From positions 1-5,942 of the forward strand of contig JAOUGZ010000191.1 in NCBI GenBank assembly GCA_029865405.1: a stretch of 5,942 nucleotides of DNA. Direction: 5' to 3'. Made by a program: the position numbers and the translations under genes. This document shows, in pieces, positions 1 through 5,425 of this stretch. Every line of letters begins with the position of its first letter. Within the stretch, counting starts at the first letter, position 1. The notes below the pieces were generated by a model that was not told the origin of the DNA, made no database searches, and was given only the letters and a program-made list of their open reading frames with translations. The stretch is from Betaproteobacteria bacterium. GTDB lineage: Bacteria > Pseudomonadota > Gammaproteobacteria > Burkholderiales > SG8-39.

Positions 1-209
<209 letters not shown>

Positions 210-228
210 CGTAAGGAAAGGTCTCGGC

Positions 229-260
229 AAGAGGCCGCCTACGGGCGGCCTTTTGTTTTT
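229..260 (+). terminator. Intrinsic terminator of the rpoBC operon
   Basis: The perfect 8-bp arms AGGCCGCC (232-239) and GGCGGCCT (244-251) enclose a TACG loop. G231-T252 and two A-T pairs can extend the stem. The T-rich run TTTTGTTTTT covers 251-260. In RNA the closed loop is C-UACG-G, a member of the very stable UNCG tetraloop class. Read on the - strand, the stem is not followed by a T tract, so it should mainly stop rpoC transcription and not the lipoprotein mRNA coming the other way, whose stop codon is only 6 bases further on. Confidence 0.93.
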
Positions 261-265
261 CCGCT

Positions 266-841
266 TTACTTCGCTGGGATCATCAGCGCCTTGCGCAAGG
301 GCACGCCGCCGAACTTCTTCCTGAACTCGGCATTGGCGGCGGCGTACTCATCGACCACGACCACGCTGGTAATCTCAAAAAATTCGTCGCGGTGATAGCG
401 TAGGGTGCCGATATACACGGCGCGCTCCCCGGCCTTGAGCGCCACCTTCAGCCCGCCCGGGAAACGCGCACGGCTCATGCCGCTGCCGATTTCGAGGAAC
501 AGGACGCCGCCGAGGATGTAGAACGGGCGATCGCTGCTGCGCACGTAGAAGATGCTGCCGAGCGTCGCCTCTATGCGCCCTGCAAAATCGGAGAGCGCTG
601 GATCCGGGGGCAACTTGCGCAGCCGCTCGTCGGTAAGCAGGAAAATCGTGTTCTCGTATCGCCCACTGCCGACGCCGCGCAGACGCTGCTCGCCTTTACG
701 CAGCGGGGGCACGAGCTCCACCCGGCCGACGACGATGGTATCCCCCGTCGCGACCGCCTCCTGGCTGTCGACCGGCGCGCGCGGCGCCGGGGCGCAGCCC
801 GCCAACGCGAGCGCAACGAGCAGCGCCAGCGCACGCGTCAT
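266..841 (-). CDS. Small predicted outer-membrane lipoprotein, unknown function (downstream paralog)
   Basis: This is a 191-residue protein that I cannot assign to a named family. It starts with a short lipoprotein signal peptide: Arg3, a hydrophobic run, then the lipobox LAGC with the acylated Cys at residue 16. Residue +2 after Cys is Ala, not Asp, so by the E. coli Lol sorting rule it would go to the outer membrane. A Pro/Ala-rich linker of about 15 residues follows, then a predicted mostly beta region with VGRV at 38-41, FYILGGVLFLEIGSG near 107-121 and VYIGTLRY at 142-149. These elements occur in the same order in the upstream lipoprotein, as FGYV and YFLGAYKY, which suggests an old tandem duplication with strong divergence. 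The ATG at 841-839 overlaps the upstream stop as ATGA, so translation is probably coupled and the two genes share one mRNA. The end of the gene faces the end of rpoC. No enzymatic motif is visible. Confidence 0.88.
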   Translation of the reverse strand: MTRALALLVALALAGCAPAPRAPVDSQEAVATGDTIVVGRVELVPPLRKGEQRLRGVGSGRYENTIFLLTDERLRKLPPDPALSDFAGRIEATLGSIFYVRSSDRPFYILGGVLFLEIGSGMSRARFPGGLKVALKAGERAVYIGTLRYHRDEFFEITSVVVVDEYAAANAEFRKKFGGVPLRKALMIPAK

Positions 842-1386
842 TTCAGCTGCGCAAGACGCGCGCGGATCTTCGCCTCCCAGGCCGAGCCCTTGATCTCCCC
901 GTCTTCGAGTATGCGGCGCAGGAGCTCCGCTTCGGTGGGCGTATTGACGCGCTCCATGTTGAATTTCCCCGCCTCGAAGAAGCCGGTCTTCACGTCCTTG
1001 TACTTGTAAGCGCCGAGGAAGTAGATGCCGGGCTTGGCAATGCGCACCGCCGTATCGGCGCCCTGCCTGGGAAAGTTGTAGCGGTAATCTCCCTTCCAGA
1101 AGCTCGACCCCGAAAGCGACGCCAGCTTGTATGACCCTGGCGGCAGGTAGTAGGAATAGAACAGGCCATCGCGTACGTCGGTGCCCCAGTACGGCTTGTC
1201 GGTCGGCGGCGCCACCTGCATGATGGAGGCGCCGTTCACGCGCGTGGGCGCGTCGGACATGTCCACGTAGCCGAACACCAGCGAGTTGCCGGGGTCGTTA
1301 ATGTCGCGGCCATGTCCGCTGCCCGCGCAACCGGCGAGCAGCGCGAGCGCAGCCAAGCCGAGGGTCAGCCAGATGCCTTGCTTCAT
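838..1386 (-). CDS. Small predicted outer-membrane lipoprotein, unknown function (upstream paralog)
   Basis: This 182-residue protein has a classical lipoprotein signal: Lys2, a hydrophobic stretch, and the lipobox LAGC with the lipidated Cys at residue 20. Ala at +2 predicts outer-membrane sorting by the E. coli rule. The mature part has FGYV at 38-41, an aromatic segment ending in YYLPPGSYKL at 79-88, KPGIYFLGAYKY at 118-129, and a charged, probably helical C-terminus after residue 145. The pattern of a turn with PPGSY followed by strands resembles small beta-sandwich envelope lipoproteins, but I cannot name the family. The ATG start is backed by AGGGG six bases upstream. The gene lies 97 bp downstream of the cyclase gene on the same strand and overlaps the next lipoprotein gene by 4 bp. 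A perfect 15-bp palindrome lies 21 bp upstream of the start. No catalytic residues can be recognised. Confidence 0.9.
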   Translation of the reverse strand: MKQGIWLTLGLAALALLAGCAGSGHGRDINDPGNSLVFGYVDMSDAPTRVNGASIMQVAPPTDKPYWGTDVRDGLFYSYYLPPGSYKLASLSGSSFWKGDYRYNFPRQGADTAVRIAKPGIYFLGAYKYKDVKTGFFEAGKFNMERVNTPTEAELLRRILEDGEIKGSAWEAKIRARLAQLK

Positions 1387-1392
1387 CGTTCG

Positions 1393-1397
1393 CCCCT
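1393..1397 (-). promoter_or_regulatory. Ribosome binding site of the upstream lipoprotein gene
   Basis: On the - strand AGGGG lies six bases before the ATG at 1386. It is the clearest Shine-Dalgarno sequence in the window and supports that start. The downstream lipoprotein has no comparable site and probably depends on coupling. Confidence 0.7.
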
Positions 1398-1407
1398 ATG
1401 ACGTGTG

Positions 1408-1422
1408 GCCCGGATTCCGGGC
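1408..1422. repeat. Perfect 15-bp palindrome upstream of the lipoprotein pair
   Basis: GCCCGGA, a single T, then TCCGGGC: both 7-base arms match perfectly. The element sits in the 97-bp gap between the end of the cyclase gene and the first lipoprotein start, in the 5' leader region of the lipoprotein mRNA. With one central base it cannot fold fully as a hairpin. It could form a 5-bp stem with a 5-base loop, but no T run follows on either strand. A dimeric regulator binding site is possible; chance in GC-rich DNA is also possible. Confidence 0.4.
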
Positions 1423-1483
1423 GTCGCGCCGAGTGTAGATCAAGGGCCGCGACTGGACCTGAGGATAAGCGCCGGCCTGTGCG

Positions 1484-2398
1484 CTAGACGCGGTATAGCG
1501 CACGCTGATCGCGGCTGAACGCGATCGGCAACGCCAGTGCATCGGACAGAGGCCGGCCGAGGCTGATGCGGCCGCTGCCATGCAGTGCGGTTTCGCCGCG
1601 CAGCAGGCGCATCTCGCCGGGCATGCCGTCGAAGGCGACATAGGTTCCGTTGGCGCTGCGATCGATGAGTTTGAAGCGCATGGTGTCGACTTCCACCACG
1701 GCGTGCCCGCGCGAAGCAAAGTCGTCCGCGATGACGATGGTGTTGCCTTCGCCGCGCCCGAGCGTCAGCAGCGGGTGAAAGGCGCTGACCCGGTGCCGGT
1801 TCCCGGCGAACACGAACTGCATCGCCCCTTCGTCGGCCGGGAGTATGCCGACCGCCGCCGGATTGCGGTGGGTGATCTCGGCGCGATCGGTCTGCCAGAC
1901 GATTTCGTGCACCGGGGAATTGCGGTCGTCGCCCTTCAGGCGGGCCGCGTAGGCGGTGCGGGCGCAGCTGCGCAGCGGCGCGCTCAACCGGTCCGCGACC
2001 GCCTGCGTGGCGAGGATCTGGTCGGTGCGCGCGATCGCGGCGAGGTAGGCGGCGACATTCACGATGGTGCCGAAGATGTCGGCGCCCTCGATGATCACGG
2101 AGCCGTAGCTGATGCCGGAATGCACCTGCAGCGGCGGGGCCGGCGCCCGCGCGGCGGACAGGTGGGCGTGCAACGCGCTCATCGCCATGACCGCTTGGTC
2201 GGCGTCGGCGAAGGCGCACATGACGCCGTCGCCCAGCGTCTTCACCAATCGCCCGCCGTGCGCCGGCAGCTCCGCGGCGACCCTGTCGTAGAACCGATGC
2301 GTCAGGTCGCGCGCCGCCGCGTCACCCAGCTCGCGGTACAAGCGCGTGCTGCCCGCAAGATCTGCAAATGCGATGGCCTGGTCGCGCGTTTCTCTCAA
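1484..2398 (-). CDS. Class III adenylate/guanylate cyclase-like protein with C-terminal FHA domain
   Basis: This is a 304-residue cytoplasmic protein with no membrane segment. Residues 5 to about 170 form a class III nucleotidyl cyclase domain: FADLAGST with metal-ligand Asp13, VKTLGDGV with Lys53 and the second metal-ligand Asp57, and GADIFGTIVN with Asp107 and Asn114. Lys53 and Asp107 sit where adenine-selecting residues lie in adenylate cyclases. The transition-state Arg four residues after the Asn is replaced by Tyr118 (NVAAY instead of N-x-A-A/S-R), so turnover of ATP to cAMP is uncertain. Residues about 205-290 form an FHA phosphothreonine-binding domain: TLGRGEGN at 212-219, ASRGHA at 228-233 and DRSANGTY at 246-253 carry the conserved Gly-Arg, Ser-Arg-x-His and Asn-Gly residues. 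The start is TTG at 2398: the frame upstream has no ATG or GTG near enough, and the cyclase motif begins ten residues in. No good ribosome site is visible. The gene is divergent from the aldolase gene and co-directional with the lipoprotein pair. Confidence 0.92.
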   Translation of the reverse strand: MRETRDQAIAFADLAGSTRLYRELGDAAARDLTHRFYDRVAAELPAHGGRLVKTLGDGVMCAFADADQAVMAMSALHAHLSAARAPAPPLQVHSGISYGSVIIEGADIFGTIVNVAAYLAAIARTDQILATQAVADRLSAPLRSCARTAYAARLKGDDRNSPVHEIVWQTDRAEITHRNPAAVGILPADEGAMQFVFAGNRHRVSAFHPLLTLGRGEGNTIVIADDFASRGHAVVEVDTMRFKLIDRSANGTYVAFDGMPGEMRLLRGETALHGSGRISLGRPLSDALALPIAFSRDQRALYRV

Positions 2399-2446
2399 AA
2401 TGGGCTCGGCTGCGGGAAGCAGGGCATGATACAGGCGACGCTTGCC

Positions 2447-2474
2447 TTGGCACGTGAACGGTTGCGCATATAAT
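2447..2474 (+). promoter_or_regulatory. Sigma70-type promoter of the aldolase-GNAT pair, probably giving a leaderless mRNA
   Basis: The -35 element TTGGCA (2447-2452) matches five of six consensus bases. A 16-bp spacer separates it from a perfect -10 element TATAAT (2469-2474), which is striking in such GC-rich DNA. Counting 7-8 bases from the end of the -10 puts transcription start at about 2481-2482, and 2482 is the A of the aldolase ATG. The bases between are all G/C (CGCCGCC), a discriminator type often linked to stringent control. No Shine-Dalgarno sequence can fit between this start point and the ATG. Confidence 0.72.
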
Positions 2475-2481
2475 CGCCGCC

Positions 2482-3237
2482 ATGGGCAAGCTCGAACAGC
2501 CGGGCGTCGAGGCCTTAACCGAGAACGGGGCGCGCGTCGATCTGGCGGCCGCGTTTCGCCTGGCGGTGCGCATGGACCTGCATGAAGGCGTGTGCAATCA
2601 CTTTACGCTCATGCTTCCCGACGGCCGGCGGTTCCTGCTGAACGCCTACGGCTTGCACTGGAGCGAGGTGACCGCATCCAACCTGCTCGTGCTGGACGCC
2701 GAGGGCAACGTGCTCGCGGGGGAAGGCGAGGCGGAGAAGACCGCCTTCTTCATCCACTCGCGCATCCATCTTGCCAATCCGCGTGCAGTGTGCGTGTTGC
2801 ACACCCACATGCCGTACGCCACCGCGCTCACGCTCACCGAGCCGGGCCGGCTGGAGATGGTGGAGCAGAACGCGCTGCGTTTCGCCGACGACATCGCCTA
2901 TGACGACACGTACAACGGACTGGTCGTCGACACCGCCGAGGGCGACCGCCTGGCGCGCGTGCTCGGCGACAAGCGCATCCTGTTCCTCGCCAATCATGGC
3001 GTAATCGTCGTCGGCCCGTCGGTCGCCGAAGCCTACGACCTGATGTACTACCTGGAACGCGCCTGCCGCCTGCAGGTGCTGGCGCGCGCCACGGGCCTGC
3101 CGTTCAGGAAAGTGCGTCCCGACGTGGTACGCGAGACCTACCGCATGATCCTCGCCGACACGCCGAAGTACGCGGGCGCGCATTTTGCCGCGTTGAAGCG
3201 CAATCTCGACCGCGAAGAGCCCGCCTACGCCCGCTGA
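2482..3237 (+). CDS. Class II aldolase/adducin family protein
   Basis: This is a 251-residue soluble protein of the class II aldolase/adducin fold, the zinc-dependent family of L-fuculose- and L-ribulose-phosphate aldolases/epimerases and many uncharacterised relatives. The expected metal site is complete: HTH at 107-109 within VLHTHMPYATAL gives two His ligands, and NHG at 171-173 gives the third (His172). Glu85 in AEKTAFFIH lies where the catalytic/ligand Glu of fuculose aldolase is found. The segment DDTYNG at 141-146 is typical of the uncharacterised 'aldolase II' branch and not of the sugar-phosphate enzymes, so the substrate is unknown. The family's domain begins near residue 18; the ATG at 2482 gives a modest N-terminal extension. 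The next in-frame candidates (GTG and ATG around codons 29-31) would cut into the first helix. A strong promoter ends 7 bases before this ATG and no ribosome site is present. The stop is followed after one base by the GNAT start, so the two genes are almost certainly cotranscribed. Confidence 0.93.
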   Translation: MGKLEQPGVEALTENGARVDLAAAFRLAVRMDLHEGVCNHFTLMLPDGRRFLLNAYGLHWSEVTASNLLVLDAEGNVLAGEGEAEKTAFFIHSRIHLANPRAVCVLHTHMPYATALTLTEPGRLEMVEQNALRFADDIAYDDTYNGLVVDTAEGDRLARVLGDKRILFLANHGVIVVGPSVAEAYDLMYYLERACRLQVLARATGLPFRKVRPDVVRETYRMILADTPKYAGAHFAALKRNLDREEPAYAR

Positions 3238-3238
3238 C

Positions 3239-3760
3239 GTGGAAGTGCGTGATGCCGCCCAAGGCGACCTCCCGGCGATCCACGCCATTTATGCGCATCA
3301 CGTGTTGCGCGGGCTGGCGTCCTTCGAGGAAGTGCCGCCCGACCTGGACGAAATGCGCCGCCGTCATGCCGACGTTACCGGCCGCGGGCTGCCTTACCTG
3401 GTGGCGGCTCGCGACGCCGAAGTGCTGGGTTTCGGCTACTGCGCGCCGTATCGGGCGCGCTCCGCCTACCGCTATGCGCTGGAGGACTCCGTCTACATCC
3501 GGGACGGCAGCGCTGGCCAGGGCCTGGGCGCGAAAATCCTCGCCGAGCTCATCGCGCGCTGCGAGCGGCAGGGCTATCGCCAGGTCATCGCCGTGATCGG
3601 CGACAGTGCCAATGCCGCGTCCATCGCCTTGCACGCGCGCTTCGGGTTCCTGCGCGTCGGCACGCTGCGCTCGACGGGCTACAAGTTCGGCCGCTGGGTG
3701 GACAGCGTGCTCATGCAGCGGCCGCTCGGGCCGGGCGACGGCGCGCCGCCCGCTACTTGA
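3239..3760 (+). CDS. GNAT N-acetyltransferase, phosphinothricin/methionine-sulfone acetyltransferase type
   Basis: This 173-residue acetyl-CoA-dependent acetyltransferase resembles the Pat/Bar and MnaT (YncA) group, which acetylates the amino group of phosphinothricin, methionine sulfone/sulfoximine or related amino acids. The N-terminus VRDAAQGDLPAIHAIYAHHV (3-22) and the following SFEEVPPD (28-35) are characteristic. SVYIRDGSAGQGLG at 84-97 holds the Q/R-x-x-G-x-G/A pyrophosphate-binding loop in the form AGQGLG. The C-terminal half keeps DSANAASIALHARFGF (122-137) and KFGRWVDSVLMQ (149-160), which match this subfamily closely. The true substrate is not determined; many chromosomal members are general amino-acid acetyltransferases. 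The start is GTG at 3239, one base after the aldolase stop; it gives the usual M-x-V/I-R beginning, while GTG 3245 would remove that strand. No ribosome site is clear, so termination-reinitiation is likely. The 3' end overlaps the convergent permease gene by 8 bp. Confidence 0.92.
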   Translation: MEVRDAAQGDLPAIHAIYAHHVLRGLASFEEVPPDLDEMRRRHADVTGRGLPYLVAARDAEVLGFGYCAPYRARSAYRYALEDSVYIRDGSAGQGLGAKILAELIARCERQGYRQVIAVIGDSANAASIALHARFGFLRVGTLRSTGYKFGRWVDSVLMQRPLGPGDGAPPAT

Positions 3761-4505
3761 GCAGCAGCGCCACGCCGCTTCCGGCCAGCAGCAGCGCGAC
3801 GACGCGCTCGAACTTCGCCTGGTCGAGGCGCGCATGCCAGCGGTCGCCGAGGAACATGGCAAGCACCATGATCGGCGCGAAGAGCAGGAGCGCCGCGATC
3901 GCCCGGCGATCGAAGAAACCCAGGCTGCCGTAGCCGCCGGCGCGCACCAGGCCGAGGCAAAGCAGCACCGAGGACATGCTGGCGCGAAAGCGCCGCTTGT
4001 CGAGCGCCAGCGCGCGCAGGTAAATGACGTAGAACGGGCCCGCCATACCGCCGAAGAGCGTCGCCACCAGCCCGCCCGAGCTGCCGGCAACGGCGGCGAG
4101 CGCCGGCCCGGGCAGGCGCCACGCGGGGCGGCGCGGCAGCAGTCCCCAGGACCCGTACAGGATGATGAACGCGGCAAACGCCTTGACGAGCAGCGCCTGG
4201 TCGAGGGATGCGAACAGCCACAATCCGATCCCCATGCCGACGGCCGACGGCAGCGCGAGGCCGCGCAGCGCGCGCCAATCGACGTGGCGGAACTCCTGCA
4301 CCGACTGGCCCAGCGAGGCGACGATGCCGAGCGTCGTGATCACGGGAATCACCACCGTGAGCGGCATCACTAGCGCAAGAAGCGGGATCGCCACCACGCC
4401 GGCGCCGAATCCGGTGGCACCGCGCAACACATAGGCGGCGAACACGACTGCCGCGCATAGGGCGAGCACCAGCGGCGAGGCGAGGCTGGTCAGCGATTCG
4501 CTCAA
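3753..4505 (-). CDS. TauE/SafE family membrane permease (putative anion/sulfite exporter)
   Basis: This is a 250-residue, very hydrophobic protein of the TauE/SafE (DUF81) family, members of which export sulfite, sulfoacetate or other organic anions, or have unknown cargo. The two family half-repeats are visible: GATGFGAGVVAIPLLAL at 29-45, and SSGGLVATLFGGMAGPFYVI at 142-161 with the conserved Gly-x-Gly/Pro turns. About seven to eight membrane segments can be drawn between residues 11 and 250, and the length is usual for the family. I place the start at TTG 4505, which overlaps the upstream stop as TTGA (4 bp) with a G-rich GGCGGCGGA just before it. A GTG at the first membrane helix (residue 13) is a less likely alternative. 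The same frame stays open to 5090, but the extra N-terminal part is low-complexity shadow sequence inside the reductase gene, not a fusion. It is the last gene of the three-gene operon. Confidence 0.88.
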   Translation of the reverse strand: MSESLTSLASPLVLALCAAVVFAAYVLRGATGFGAGVVAIPLLALVMPLTVVIPVITTLGIVASLGQSVQEFRHVDWRALRGLALPSAVGMGIGLWLFASLDQALLVKAFAAFIILYGSWGLLPRRPAWRLPGPALAAVAGSSGGLVATLFGGMAGPFYVIYLRALALDKRRFRASMSSVLLCLGLVRAGGYGSLGFFDRRAIAALLLFAPIMVLAMFLGDRWHARLDQAKFERVVALLLAGSGVALLLK

Positions 4506-5425
4506 GCGTCCGCCGCCAGTTTCTGTTCCAGCATCTGCAGCAGGTGGTAGAGCGATTCGAGGCGCGGCACCGGCACGCCGTGGTGCCGTGCGGCGCGCAC
4601 CGCGTTGCCGAGCAGCGCCTCGGTTTCCAGGGCGCGGCCGGCGAGGACGTCCTGCCCCATGCTCGAAACGTAATTCGGCATGCGCAGCGTTCCCGCGATC
4701 GTCTTGTCGACCGTGTCCGCGGCGAGTGCATGGCCCGCGGCTGCGGCGATTGCGCAGACCTCCGCGATCGCCTCCCGCACGAACGCCACGTTCGCTTCCG
4801 AGGACAGGATGTCCCGGGTGCCGAGCCCGCCGCCGAGCGCAGAAATCGGGTTGAACACCGTGTTCCACGCGCACTTTCGCCAGCGCTCGCCGACGATGTC
4901 CTCGGTGACCTGGGCGCTCGATCCCCCCTGCTTCACCAGGTCGGCCAGTCGCTGCGCCGCGCGCGACGCGCCCTGGGGATAGCGCCCGAGCACCAGGCGC
5001 GTGAACTCCGACTGGTGGCGCACGTGTCCCGGGGCTTCCCGGCTCACCGCGGCATAGGCGATCGCCGAGAGCAGCTCGTGATCCGGGCACGCCCGCGCCA
5101 CCTCGTCCTCGATGCCGATCCCGTTTTGCACCAGCACGATGACGCTGGCAACGCCGAGCGCCGGGCGGATCAATGCCGCGCGATCCAGGCCGCGCACCAG
5201 TTTCGTCGCCACGAGCAGATAGTCGGGCGCGCCCGCCGGCTCGCGCAGGACCCGGTGCGGCTTGAACGACAGATCGCCGAGGAGGCTGTCGATGCGGTAG
5301 CCCTGGCGCGCGACAACATCATGGTCGGAGCGCGCGACCACCGAAACCTCGCAGCCGGCCCGCGCCAGCACCCCGCCGTAGAACGCGCCGATGGCGCCGG
5401 CGCCGACGACGAGGACGCTAGGCAC
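4502..5425 (-). CDS. Ketopantoate reductase (PanE/ApbA) family oxidoreductase
   Basis: This 307-residue NADPH-dependent reductase has the two-domain ketopantoate reductase architecture. The Rossmann motif GAGAIG is at 8-13, the conserved VQNGIG with Asn101 at 99-104, and the catalytic Lys184 lies in RWRKCAWNTVFNPISAL with Asn188 and Asn192. SSMGQDVLAGRALETE at 254-269 supplies the conserved Ser and Glu267, which correspond to the substrate-binding residues of E. coli PanE. All key residues are therefore present and the enzyme should be active. Whether it reduces 2-dehydropantoate for coenzyme A synthesis or another 2-keto acid cannot be told: genomes often carry several such paralogs, and its neighbours are not pantothenate genes, so I give no symbol. 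The start is GTG 5425, which begins two residues before the first Rossmann strand and overlaps the upstream gene by 8 bp. The stop overlaps the permease start. Confidence 0.93.
   Translation of the reverse strand: MPSVLVVGAGAIGAFYGGVLARAGCEVSVVARSDHDVVARQGYRIDSLLGDLSFKPHRVLREPAGAPDYLLVATKLVRGLDRAALIRPALGVASVIVLVQNGIGIEDEVARACPDHELLSAIAYAAVSREAPGHVRHQSEFTRLVLGRYPQGASRAAQRLADLVKQGGSSAQVTEDIVGERWRKCAWNTVFNPISALGGGLGTRDILSSEANVAFVREAIAEVCAIAAAAGHALAADTVDKTIAGTLRMPNYVSSMGQDVLAGRALETEALLGNAVRAARHHGVPVPRLESLYHLLQMLEQKLAADA

Noticed and set aside
1432..1437. TACACT on the - strand as a -10 element for the lipoprotein pair
   Set aside because: No acceptable -35 hexamer lies 16-18 bp upstream, so the promoter cannot be supported by eye.
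2426..2431. TATCAT on the - strand as a -10 element for the cyclase gene
   Set aside because: The -35 position (near GTGCCA) is a poor match, so the cyclase promoter remains unlocated.
1580..2473. Long + strand open frame of 297 codons opposite the cyclase gene
   Set aside because: The antisense frame is rich in Gly, Arg, Val and His with no recognisable motif, while the - strand codes for intact cyclase and FHA domains.
2515..3288. - strand open frame of 257 codons opposite the aldolase gene
   Set aside because: It shows no motif and has the composition expected of the antisense of a GC-rich gene.
3733..3751. GC-rich hairpin GGGCG...CGCCC around GGCGCGCC as a terminator between the convergent genes
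   Set aside because: It lies inside the GNAT coding region and no T run follows on either strand.
3104..4177. Long - strand open frame of 357 codons across the aldolase, GNAT and permease genes
   Set aside because: Its translation is low-complexity Arg/Ser/Ala-rich and it covers three genes with clear family motifs in other frames.
4506..5090. An N-terminal extension of the permease (the same frame is open up to 5090)
   Set aside because: The extra 195 residues are Arg/Gly/Ala-rich with no domain and lie entirely inside the well-conserved ketopantoate-reductase gene; this is a GC-rich shadow.
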